In this document: piece after piece, positions 9,140 to 17,760 of the stretch
How positions within the stretch are numbered: the first letter of the stretch is position 1
Layout: each line of letters starts with the position of its first letter
The notes under the pieces: model-generated
Database searches by the model: none
The model's input: only the letters and a program-made list of their open reading frames with translations
Told to the model about the DNA's origin: nothing
Assembly (NCBI RefSeq): GCF_002896875.1
Contig: NZ_CP023278.1
Coordinates: 6,013,501-6,077,500 of the forward strand
Length of the DNA: 64,000 nt
Origin: Nostoc sp. CENA543
Lineage (GTDB): Bacteria > Cyanobacteriota > Cyanobacteriia > Cyanobacteriales > Nostocaceae
Reading direction: 5' to 3'
Program-made: the position numbers and the translations under genes

Positions 9140-9498
9140 TTAAGGTACTTCCAATTTAAAAAATATACTATCGCTTTTTTGGCAAGGGACAGGGGGAAGA
9201 AAGAAAATATTAGACCTATTGCATAAATATTTTTTTTGCCTCACGCATTCGCCCTTGGCGTTCCGCTTGCGGTAGGCACAAAGACGCAAAGAAAGACGCT
9301 AGAATCGGGACTTTTACAAGAGGTCTATTCTCTCCTAAATTAGATAATTTATTTTTCGGAAGTCCCTAAAACGCAGAGAGGGTTTATGCAGAGGAACGCA
9401 GAGAGGTTATCAAAAGTGCGTTAAGGTTTTTAGGGTAAGTAGATAAATCTATTAGGCGTGAAACTATTTATGACAAGTGGGGTTAAATAATATTTAGT
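9140..9498. other. Intergenic region to the right of the IS
   Basis: About 360 bp without a gene. It contains the MITE-like repeat at 9211-9327 and fragments of common cyanobacterial extragenic repeats (ACGCAAAGA/ACGCAGAG-type motifs). No toxin gene is visible downstream of the antitoxin-like ORF. Confidence 0.5.
9211..9327. repeat. MITE-like element
   Basis: About 117 bp bounded by imperfect 18-bp inverted repeats: TAGACCTATTGCATAAAT at the left, and at the right a sequence whose complement reads TAGACCTCTTGTAAAAGT. No coding capacity. The interior contains a GC-rich segment with small palindromes (TTGGCGTTCCGCTTGCGG). Confidence 0.55.
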
Positions 9499-9762
9499 TT
9501 ATGAATCGTCTCCTTGATAGCCACCTCTACGTTCTGCTTTTTCCCGTTCAACTTCTTCTGCGCTGAGGAGAGAAATACCAGAGTCAACAATTTCTTGACG
9601 AATTTGACGCAGCTTCTGCCCTAAACTAGATATTGGTTTAGATAAAGGATAGGTGGTTGGAGGTATTGGAGTAATAACTAATTCCACTTCATCACCTTCT
9701 TGGAAAGAATCTGGTAAATTTTCTAACAAAATGATGTTGCGACCTTTTATATATCCTTTCAT
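9499..9762 (-). CDS. Small antitoxin-like protein
   Basis: 87 aa from the ATG at 9762, which has AGGAAATATCAGG just upstream; the longer frame to 9855 overlaps the neighbouring gene and is unlikely. The N-terminal half (MKGYIKGRNIILLENLPDSF, then EGDEVELVI) resembles small beta-rich antitoxin-type proteins that pair with PIN toxins in cyanobacteria. The C-terminal half is a charged helix (SLGQKLRQIRQEIVDSG, then LSAEEVEREKAERRGG). No toxin gene follows it; the next 350 bp are repeats and then an IS. The antitoxin role is an inference from overall appearance. Confidence 0.5.
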   Translation of the reverse strand: MKGYIKGRNIILLENLPDSFQEGDEVELVITPIPPTTYPLSKPISSLGQKLRQIRQEIVDSGISLLSAEEVEREKAERRGGYQGDDS

Positions 9763-9796
9763 CCTGATATTTCCTGATAGTAAAGATAAATTCTTC

Positions 9797-10894
9797 CTAG
9801 CGTGATGAACGAAAGATGACGCGTCCAGGAATTCCTTCATGATTAATTCTGGCATAGACTCGCAGACAGGTTAAAACTTCGCCAGGAACTCCGCCACATT
9901 CTAGTTGTAAATCGTCTTTAGTTAAGGCACAAATATCAGCATAAAGTCCTGTGAGTTGACGTATTCTCACTTCGTGACCGGCATTATTAGCAATCTCCGC
10001 CACTTTTTTTAAAGCACGTCGGGATTCTTGTTGCAGTTTACCCCACCAGGAATATCTTTCGGCGGGAGGAACAAAGATTAGGGAATGTATCGCCTCATCC
10101 ATATCCAGCCAAGCACGTAGCATTGACAAGGGGTCTGTGCTTTCTTCGGCTTTTTTGGTACGGTGGAAGCGATCGCCTAATGCTTCCACATACTGGATTT
10201 TTTGTTCTAGTTGGGAATGTAAATGAATGACATCAAAGCTAAATACACTTTTAAAGGCATGATATAGCTCTGGTTCAATTTCAATAAATTTAGTTAATAA
10301 TACTAAAAAGCTTGCTAATAAAGTTAATTCTTCAGAAGCAGATTCAGGAAGAATTTTAGTTTTTTGTAATGCTTTTTGAGATAAACATAACCCAGGTGAA
10401 ACTACAGTTCCACTTAATCCTGGGTAGATAATTTCATCTCGAATAAAAGGCAAATAATGCAGATGAGAATTATCTGCGATCGCACCTACTTCTTGCGCCA
10501 AATCTAAAGCCCGTTGTCGCCAAAATTCCGCCAAATCTTCAGGAACTCGCAACAGCTTGCGGTGAATTTCATTCCACAAATCCGCATCTGTTTGACTACA
10601 TAAAGGCGAATTCCCCAAATATATACCGAGTTCGACATCCGCATCAAATGCCGCACGCAGATAACCCAATTTTGGTTCACTCTGGGTACAACTGACCGTA
10701 GGTTTCGCTTCTTCCTTAACCTGTAACAAATTGTGAATCTCATACAACACCTGATCACACAATTCAGCACCAGGATCATGATGATATTCCGCTTGCGCCT
10801 TCCTCAGCGTCGCCTCCAATCCATAGAGACTATACCGTAATAACTGCCCCAAAGCTGATTTTTCGATTCCCAATAACTGCTTGAGATGTTGCAT
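9797..10894 (-). CDS. Helical protein of unknown function, third gene of dynamin/Hsp70 operon
   Basis: 365 aa from the ATG at 10894 (AGGTAAAACTC precedes it). The longer TTG-started frame to 10966 runs through an extragenic repeat and is rejected. No motif is recognised. The sequence is rich in Leu, Glu and amphipathic helix-like stretches, with no signal peptide or membrane segment. A few aromatic motifs stand out (AERYSWWGKLQQESRRALKK). It starts 68 bp after the stop of the giant Hsp70-like gene, on the same strand, so it is probably cotranscribed and may be a partner of the ATPase and the GTPase. Confidence 0.8.
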   Translation of the reverse strand: MQHLKQLLGIEKSALGQLLRYSLYGLEATLRKAQAEYHHDPGAELCDQVLYEIHNLLQVKEEAKPTVSCTQSEPKLGYLRAAFDADVELGIYLGNSPLCSQTDADLWNEIHRKLLRVPEDLAEFWRQRALDLAQEVGAIADNSHLHYLPFIRDEIIYPGLSGTVVSPGLCLSQKALQKTKILPESASEELTLLASFLVLLTKFIEIEPELYHAFKSVFSFDVIHLHSQLEQKIQYVEALGDRFHRTKKAEESTDPLSMLRAWLDMDEAIHSLIFVPPAERYSWWGKLQQESRRALKKVAEIANNAGHEVRIRQLTGLYADICALTKDDLQLECGGVPGEVLTCLRVYARINHEGIPGRVIFRSSR

Positions 10895-10962
10895 GAGTTT
10901 TACCTGTTTTGATTTCACGCAAAGACCCTTAGAAAACTCTCTGCGCCTCTGCGTGAGGTTTC

Positions 10963-13900
10963 TCAATGGATACCGGAAAAAGGATCACGTTCCTTATCAA
11001 CCTCATTCGGTTGTAAGTCTAACTCACCACAATAGACACATCCTTCCTGTGTTAAACATTCTAAATCTAGTGATGTTAAATAAGGTACATCACCAGCATG
11101 GATACGCAAAATACCTTTGTCATCAATTGTTACACGATACTGACAAGGATAATCCGTATTCACATTAGGTTTAGCTAACGCGCCGATGCGTATCCATTTT
11201 TTTGTCTGAGTTGCCGCATCCGTTTGGTACATATAAAACGTATGCTGATTACTGTAGGGAAAAGGCGGCAACGGATTACTAATTAAACCGCTTCCTGATG
11301 CGGATTCACCATCATGTAAGTAATGGAATTGTTGCAGAGGTTTACTACCATCTTTGTCTACTTCAAACACCAAATGATAAGCATCTGGATAATCAACTGT
11401 CGCTGATTCAATCACATTTACAGCAATATCACCATCATTTAAATCTTTATCAGGACGTTCAACGGCGATATTCCATTGCAGTTTCCCATTGGTAAATAAT
11501 GATGTTTCTGAGACTTTTGTTAACGCTGCATTAATGTCAATTCCAGGAACATCAATTAAGTAGTGGGGGTTTCCTTGACATAACAAAACTTTAAATTGCA
11601 GTGTTTGGTCAATTTCAAACTGGACTTTAATTTTTCGCAGGAACTCAGCTTCATCCATCCGCAATTGTCCCATCAAGTTTTTACCGTCGAAGCTACCCCA
11701 CAGGCGTAAGTCTCCATCTTCGTAGTCTTGGCGGTAAATAATGTTAGTTAACTGTATCCCTACCCAATTTGTACGAACTTTGGCGACGTTTTCTGAGGCT
11801 GAGAGTTGGTAGAGTTCTTGTCCAGCTTTAAAAACGGTGAGGAGTTCGTTACTTTGGGTTTTGCGTTTGAAGTTGCAAGGTAGGTAATAAAACAGGTTTT
11901 TAACGTCTATTTCTAGTTGATTTGCGCCTTTTTGCAATAATCCTTTGGATTCTTCGGGGTCAAATCTCAGCCTGCGTAGTTTCTCGGCGTAACAAGCACC
12001 GGCGGAGGTGGCGAGTTTGGTGTACTCCAACACAAAGGTAATGCGTTCGGGATTCCAGACAAAATAAGGGGATTTGCTAAATTCTTGGTAAATTTGCCGT
12101 TGTACTAAATCGAGATTGCAGGTTTTACCGGAGAGGATTAACCAATCAACTTTATGGGTGTTCCAGGGGTCGATATTGTTGTTGTCAGGACGCAGACGAC
12201 TTTCCATTAAGCCTTTTGCAATACCAATGGCTTCTTTAATAGCGGAAGCTGCGACGCGTTCAAATTGTTGGTTATCTATGGTGACACAAATATTCTCTGA
12301 GTTTCTCACCTGGAATTTAATTGCGCTTTGGGTGAGGAGTTCTGCAATTTGCTGTTCGGAAAGGGTGAAGGTTAACAGAGAATGATCGGATTTTTGTCCT
12401 AGTTTGAGTTTAGCAGTTTCCGCATGATCCCAAAGGGTATAGAAGGTTTGCAGACGTTGGGGTGCTTGTTGCCAACGGGTGGGGATGACTTTTTCGGCGG
12501 TATCTAACGCGTCTTTATAAGCTGCGTCACCTTCGGGATTTTCCTTATCAACACATTTTAATAAACTGCCACTTTTAAATTTACCTTGTTCTAAAAAGCG
12601 TTCGTTTAATTCGGCGTTGATTAAGTCTTCTAGCTTGTCGCTTTCGATATCACCTTGAGTAACGGCTGTCAGTAAAAAATCAGCGATCGCTACTTTCAAT
12701 AGTCTAAACACTTTCAGGGTAATTAACTCACCACCTAGTTGTAAATGTCCTGAAGAACCCAATAATTTGGGAGTCAATTTATAGTATCTGCCGCCTAAAC
12801 CTCTATCTTCATGACTGGCAAAGTAGGGTGTATTATCTTCCAAGGTGAGTTCAATTAATGCTAAATCCGTCGTCCCCCCACCAATATCTAATACGAGAAC
12901 ATTTTGCGACCATTTATTATTTTCTTGGCGACAACGGGTTTTAAAAGATTCAATGCCAATATTTAAATTACCGCCAAATTCTCGCCATAAAAAGAAGATA
13001 GCCACAGATACCGCTTCATCATAGGCTGTCTGGACATCATCAATTCCCAATTGTTCGACTAAATGCTTAACTTCTTTTCTGACTACAGGCGGTGCGACGG
13101 TGGGATAGGTGACGACGGCGGTTAAAAAATCTCCTTCGGAAAATCTGCGTCTGGCGCGTTGACGATAATCTTCAGTTAATTCGATTAGATGCGCCCATGC
13201 TGCTTGAATCAGTTGACTAACATCAATAATATCTTCTTCACCTTCCAAAATAACTGGAAATTTTCTATCCTGTCCAAAGTAACGCTTGGGTGAATGATGA
13301 AAGCGACTAATAATTTCTTTTAAAGAACTACTGGTTCCCTGTGCGATCGCTTTTTTTCTATTGTCCCTAGCTTCTCTCCCCATGCGGAGTTTGATCGCTT
13401 CTAAACTCGCTACTTCTAACTCGCTGGGAATTTCTGTATCTCGACGGTCAATATCTAAAACTACAGGAATTAAATTTTGAGATTCTAATGTGGGAACGCG
13501 GAAGACTTCATGATAAATTTGATAGAGTTTTTTGCTCACAGCCCGACGAAATCTATCGCTGTTTCCTAAGCATAATTCGATTTGGCGAATCGCTTCTAAG
13601 AATCTCGATTTATTCTCACCGCTAAAAACTTCACTTAAATTACTCGGCTCAATTTCCAGATTTTTACTAATATCAACAATAAACTTATCCCATTCACTTT
13701 CGCTGACCTCCGGTAAGGCAATTATAGCCGGAGAATTCAACCACTGGGACAGGCGATCGCGCAATCTGATTTCCTGTTCTCTGGGTAAAACTTCGGCGAT
13801 AGGCACTTCTATCGGGTCGAACAGAGTCACTGTAGAATTAGATGTGCCGAAATCCACCGCTAACCATCCAGGAAATCTTTTTTTAGCTTTCCCGTTGCTG

Positions 13901-14346
13901 GGTTTTTCGCTACGAACTTCTACAGGATTGATAACTGGATTACTGATGATTTTTTCTTCCATAGGTAGTGACCACAGATGACAATAAGCTGCTACTTTTT
14001 GTCTTACAGATAATAGTGGATTTCCTGAATGGTCAGAGTCAAAATATTCCACCATTACCCGTAAATGACAGTTGATTGCTTGGTTTAAAGGGTGAGATAA
14101 TTTACACGGATATTGTTCTAGTTGACCAATTTGGGAGATTTTGGGAGTTTCAGAATCAAACTTTTTATACGCCTGTTGAATTTTAGTCGCTAATTCACTT
14201 GGTATGCCTTTAACTGTACAGGTGATACTAGAAATATGAGGTACATTATTTCCCGTAGCCAGCAGTTGAATACTGGGTAATTCTAAATACTTTCTATGAT
14301 TAACCCGCACTTGAAAGCGAGGCACAAGTTGAATCTCTACAGGCAT
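10963..14346 (-). CDS. Giant Hsp70/actin-fold ATPase (SrfB-like?)
   Basis: 1127 aa, about twice DnaK size. Residues 1-160 are an extra N-terminal domain. Then comes an actin-like ATPase core: phosphate-1 AVDFGTSNSTV (about 163-173), phosphate-2 LDIGGGTTDLAL (Asp487) and an adenosine-type motif VDWLILSGKTCN, with long insertions between them. The C-terminal 350 residues look beta-rich and have no canonical Hsp70 substrate lid; a CxxC pair (EGCVYCGE) lies near the end. The start has an AAGGAAG ribosome site. It lies between a dynamin-like GTPase (59-bp gap) and a helical protein. This organisation resembles the enterobacterial srfA-srfB-srfC set, in which SrfB is Hsp70-like and SrfC GTPase-like; that comparison is mine and untested. 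Confidence 0.85.
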   Translation of the reverse strand: MPVEIQLVPRFQVRVNHRKYLELPSIQLLATGNNVPHISSITCTVKGIPSELATKIQQAYKKFDSETPKISQIGQLEQYPCKLSHPLNQAINCHLRVMVEYFDSDHSGNPLLSVRQKVAAYCHLWSLPMEEKIISNPVINPVEVRSEKPSNGKAKKRFPGWLAVDFGTSNSTVTLFDPIEVPIAEVLPREQEIRLRDRLSQWLNSPAIIALPEVSESEWDKFIVDISKNLEIEPSNLSEVFSGENKSRFLEAIRQIELCLGNSDRFRRAVSKKLYQIYHEVFRVPTLESQNLIPVVLDIDRRDTEIPSELEVASLEAIKLRMGREARDNRKKAIAQGTSSSLKEIISRFHHSPKRYFGQDRKFPVILEGEEDIIDVSQLIQAAWAHLIELTEDYRQRARRRFSEGDFLTAVVTYPTVAPPVVRKEVKHLVEQLGIDDVQTAYDEAVSVAIFFLWREFGGNLNIGIESFKTRCRQENNKWSQNVLVLDIGGGTTDLALIELTLEDNTPYFASHEDRGLGGRYYKLTPKLLGSSGHLQLGGELITLKVFRLLKVAIADFLLTAVTQGDIESDKLEDLINAELNERFLEQGKFKSGSLLKCVDKENPEGDAAYKDALDTAEKVIPTRWQQAPQRLQTFYTLWDHAETAKLKLGQKSDHSLLTFTLSEQQIAELLTQSAIKFQVRNSENICVTIDNQQFERVAASAIKEAIGIAKGLMESRLRPDNNNIDPWNTHKVDWLILSGKTCNLDLVQRQIYQEFSKSPYFVWNPERITFVLEYTKLATSAGACYAEKLRRLRFDPEESKGLLQKGANQLEIDVKNLFYYLPCNFKRKTQSNELLTVFKAGQELYQLSASENVAKVRTNWVGIQLTNIIYRQDYEDGDLRLWGSFDGKNLMGQLRMDEAEFLRKIKVQFEIDQTLQFKVLLCQGNPHYLIDVPGIDINAALTKVSETSLFTNGKLQWNIAVERPDKDLNDGDIAVNVIESATVDYPDAYHLVFEVDKDGSKPLQQFHYLHDGESASGSGLISNPLPPFPYSNQHTFYMYQTDAATQTKKWIRIGALAKPNVNTDYPCQYRVTIDDKGILRIHAGDVPYLTSLDLECLTQEGCVYCGELDLQPNEVDKERDPFSGIH

Positions 14347-14405
14347 TTTTTATCTTCCTTTACAGGCAGAATTTAATAATCAATAAATTTATGACTAATT
14401 ACTGA

Positions 14406-16955
14406 TTACTGATTAGCTGTTAGGGAATCAGAAATGTTAGCAATTTCTGTGAGATTCTGTAGCCAAGGTGGGACTCTCCCACCAGATTGGGTATCACTAG
14501 CGGCGATAAATCTCAGCAAAGCATCTTTTTTCGAGAGGTTTTGTAAGGTGGGTATAATTTGATCTAAAATCCCCTCCAATTCGCCATTGACTTGTTGATT
14601 AACTTCGCTGACATACTGCACTAAATGCAGGCTGGCACTGGCAGTAATTTCATCACGTAAGCGTAAGATAAATAACTGATGATTAGCGGTTCTAGTTAAA
14701 CCGATATTTTTCTCTGGCGACCAATCAAAGATTTGACCAATATTGTGTTTTTCATCCTGACGCGCTAGAGGAAACATAATTTCAGGGATGAGAGATTTAT
14801 CTTGTTGATTAATCTCCTCTAAAATTACGTCTTGCCATTTATTGGGGTCGCAACCTAACAGCAATTGATAAAATAAATCGGCTTCTTCAGGGCCAAATTT
14901 GGCTTCAATTTCCTGTTCCATTTCTGGGGTCAAAATCGCCAATAGCTGATCGCGCTCTGGGGCAATCTGGTGAGATAATCTACTGAGTAAGTCTACTACA
15001 GCTTGCTGGATGCGATCGCGCGCAAATTCTTCCACTTCTTTGACTGTCTTGGCGAAGGCGGGGTAAAAGTCATCGCTTTTAGTCGGGATGCTGCTATTGG
15101 TTCTACTACCTCTATCAAATAACTTCCCGGCTGCACCTTTTGATTCGGTTAAAGTAATTGTGCCGTTATTGATTTTGTTAAATAATAAAGTCCATTGATT
15201 CCAACTAATCACTCTAAAGGTGAGTTCATCTTTAACTACATCACTCACCACTGTTCCCCGGCGGTCTTTGAGTGGTTGTTTGCCGATATCTTTTTGAAAA
15301 TGACGATAGGTTTTATCTAAACTTTCAATGGCGTTTCTTAAGTCAATTAAAGCCTCAGAATCACCGGTGGGAATACCTTGGGCGTGAATTTCGGCAATAA
15401 TAGCTTTGAGGTTTTCCTGTTGTAATTTTAAATTTTCGGCGGCGCGTCTAGTATCTTCATATAGTTGCTTGAGTCCGTGAGTCGCAACGTGATTTTGAAT
15501 TAACTCCCGCAGTTTGGCGATACCCCCATCTTGAGCAAAGTAACCCAATTTTCTGCCTAAACCGTGACGCGGATCTGATTCTAACAGGCGATCGCTCAAC
15601 TTGCGCCATTTTTGTTGCAGTCGCTTTGACCTTTCTAAATACTCTGGATAATCTAAGTTAGCTAAAAATTCTGGTGAACCAGCTTTCACACTGCTAGAAC
15701 GTTTGGCTAATTCGGCTAGTCCCAATAGGGGAGAGAGTAGTACAATGCGGTCTTGATTAATTGTGAATGCACTCGCGCCATCGATGGTGGTTTGCAACAC
15801 CTTGAGTTTTCGCAATACCGCCTCAGCTGTGAGTTGGGGGGTACGACTATCATCAATGAGTGAATCTAATTCTCTCTCGCCGCCTTCACTTTCTAAAGGT
15901 AATTGGTCAAACCGTCCTACACCCACCAAAATTAAATCCTTGAGGTCTTGTCCAGGACGCTGTTGCTGCATCATCGTGAAAATTTTGTGGGCGCGATCGC
16001 TCCCTGGTGATTTACCATTGAGCAGTACGAGAATTGTTTGCACCTCCGCCAATTCCCGCAGGGATAAAAAGGTATCCCGCGCGCCAGAATTCGCCGCACC
16101 CAAACCAGGAAAATCTAACAAAATAAATCTATCTGCACCGGTGACATCCCAAATTTCTTGAGAAATTCTCACTTCAATATCAATGCGCCGAATTAACGGG
16201 AAACTATTTTGTAATAACTTCGTGGGTAAGGTTTGGGGGGGACTCGGTAAACGAATATGCGCCGGTGGTAAGTCTTCAAAGCGTAGGGTTTGGATAGCCA
16301 TTGGCTGTTCTGCTAACTGTAACCCGTCCTTTGCTGTGACTGCATCGATGGGGTAGCGTTTCCCGCACAATACTTCGTAGGAAGCATAAGCGCGTAAAAA
16401 CACTACCAATTCCCGCACCAGATAGCGCAATTCCAAATTATTGCTACTATTCCAAGTTTCTTGACACCATCGGAGAATTTCGTTTCCAGAGTTGAGGGTG
16501 GCGGTGGGAATGGGGGGAAGTCCGGCGGCGATAGTCCGGCGGTTAGCTTCCCCCAACATGAAACGCAAGCATTCATTTACCCCTTCCCGCGTTAAATATT
16601 CCACGGTGAAATTACCAACTTGCGTCGTGGCAAAGCCCGCTTGGGGGATGATATGAATAGCCGTGACATTACCTGTAGTGGGATTTTCGCTGATGGGTAA
16701 AGCATCCCCGTAGCCGATTAAACTACCTAAAAGTAAAGTTTTGCCGCTACTAAACTCTCCCATTACACCGATTTTTACAGGAGAGGTAGCAAGACCTACG
16801 GTTTTCTCCGCACTTTCTCGGAGACGTAAAATACATTCATCTAAGCTAGTAGGCACCCAATCTTCTTGTTGAGAAGGATTTTGCGGAACAGAAGTAATTT
16901 TTTCTAAAATCAGTTCGCCGTACTCTTTAAAACATCCTATTTTTTCTAGTTCCAT
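14406..16955 (-). CDS. Dynamin-like GTPase
   Basis: 849 aa from the ATG at 16955, preceded by GGCAGG; a TTG five codons upstream is the alternative. The G domain has a P-loop GEFSSGKT (66-73), G2 Thr in NPTTGNVTA, G3 DFPGLGA (Asp281) and a degenerate G4 (VGVGRFDQL instead of NKxD). The FSSGKT form and a long helical C-terminal region (about residues 480-840) are those of bacterial dynamin-like proteins, which remodel or tether membranes. No transmembrane hairpin is obvious. First gene of the operon with the Hsp70-like ATPase; divergent from a sensor kinase about 0.8 kb away. SrfC-type GTPases are the nearest functional analogue that I can suggest. Confidence 0.85.
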   Translation of the reverse strand: MELEKIGCFKEYGELILEKITSVPQNPSQQEDWVPTSLDECILRLRESAEKTVGLATSPVKIGVMGEFSSGKTLLLGSLIGYGDALPISENPTTGNVTAIHIIPQAGFATTQVGNFTVEYLTREGVNECLRFMLGEANRRTIAAGLPPIPTATLNSGNEILRWCQETWNSSNNLELRYLVRELVVFLRAYASYEVLCGKRYPIDAVTAKDGLQLAEQPMAIQTLRFEDLPPAHIRLPSPPQTLPTKLLQNSFPLIRRIDIEVRISQEIWDVTGADRFILLDFPGLGAANSGARDTFLSLRELAEVQTILVLLNGKSPGSDRAHKIFTMMQQQRPGQDLKDLILVGVGRFDQLPLESEGGERELDSLIDDSRTPQLTAEAVLRKLKVLQTTIDGASAFTINQDRIVLLSPLLGLAELAKRSSSVKAGSPEFLANLDYPEYLERSKRLQQKWRKLSDRLLESDPRHGLGRKLGYFAQDGGIAKLRELIQNHVATHGLKQLYEDTRRAAENLKLQQENLKAIIAEIHAQGIPTGDSEALIDLRNAIESLDKTYRHFQKDIGKQPLKDRRGTVVSDVVKDELTFRVISWNQWTLLFNKINNGTITLTESKGAAGKLFDRGSRTNSSIPTKSDDFYPAFAKTVKEVEEFARDRIQQAVVDLLSRLSHQIAPERDQLLAILTPEMEQEIEAKFGPEEADLFYQLLLGCDPNKWQDVILEEINQQDKSLIPEIMFPLARQDEKHNIGQIFDWSPEKNIGLTRTANHQLFILRLRDEITASASLHLVQYVSEVNQQVNGELEGILDQIIPTLQNLSKKDALLRFIAASDTQSGGRVPPWLQNLTEIANISDSLTANQ

Positions 16956-17660
16956 AGAGTAGCCTGCCAATAAGATAATTTCTGTGAGTTTTATAACACA
17001 AAAAAAGTCTGCAACTTTTATATCTACAAGTAGTTGAGCCTATCTTTCGGAAGATTTTGCCCTAATTTCCTCTCTGATGTGAATTCTTATTGATAAATTT
17101 AAATCTTTTGCAGATCACAGTCATATATTTGTTTTATTTTCTGCATATTTCGCAATGAATTAAATTCAAAAAATTAATACATAATAGTTGATTTATCAGA
17201 TCAATAAAAATAAAATTAACTAATATTAATTTTATTCTCAGTGTTTATCCTGGTTTTGGCTATGTTCTGTGATTCAGATTTACTACAGATAATTTTGCCT
17301 ACACAATTTTAATTTTCATCTGGTTTTGACCTATTTTTCAGTAGTATCACCCATACTGTATTTGTGGTGATGATCTAGCATATTTGTAAAATATTTATCA
17401 ATCAATCAATAAATAAGTGAAATTTTTAATTCATATAAATTAAAATAGTAATTCGGTTAAATGACTTCTTGCCTATAGGATTCATTTTTGATTTAGCGGC
17501 TAAACTCCCTAAATTCCCTTGTTTGCCGTCATCTATTTGGTTGAGTATGGAAAATAGAAAATTACTGCCTGTAACAAAATTGTATCAAGCTATCTACCTG
17601 ATTTATTTGGTAAATTGATATGTAGTATTTTTGATAAAAAACATCCTCTGGAGGTATTTA
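16956..17660. other. AT-rich divergent intergenic region
   Basis: About 700 bp between the dynamin operon and the sensor kinase leader. Very AT-rich, with no convincing coding frame. It should hold the promoters of both units; no operator can be named. Confidence 0.5.
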
Positions 17661-17723
17661 ATGGAAAAAATTTCATACTTAATAACTTCTTCTGGAATAA
17701 GCAAATCAAGAAATTACTCATAA
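17661..17723 (+). CDS. Possible 20-aa leader peptide before the sensor kinase
   Basis: A short ORF with a strong Shine-Dalgarno (TGGAGG, spacing 7) and an ATG start, encoding a Ser/Ile-rich peptide that ends 37 bp before the kinase GTG. The ribosome site is better than that of most genes here, and the position suggests translational control of the kinase. No repeated regulatory codons are seen apart from several Ser codons. Translation is inferred. Confidence 0.3.
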   Translation: MEKISYLITSSGISKSRNYS

Positions 17724-17760
17724 GTTTATAAATTATCAATCACATCAGGGTGGTAAAACG

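Noticed and set aside
10895-10966. N-terminal extension of the third operon protein from a TTG codon
   Set aside because: The extension is encoded by a common extragenic repeat (GCAGAGGCGCAGAGA), while the ATG at 10894 has a ribosome site.
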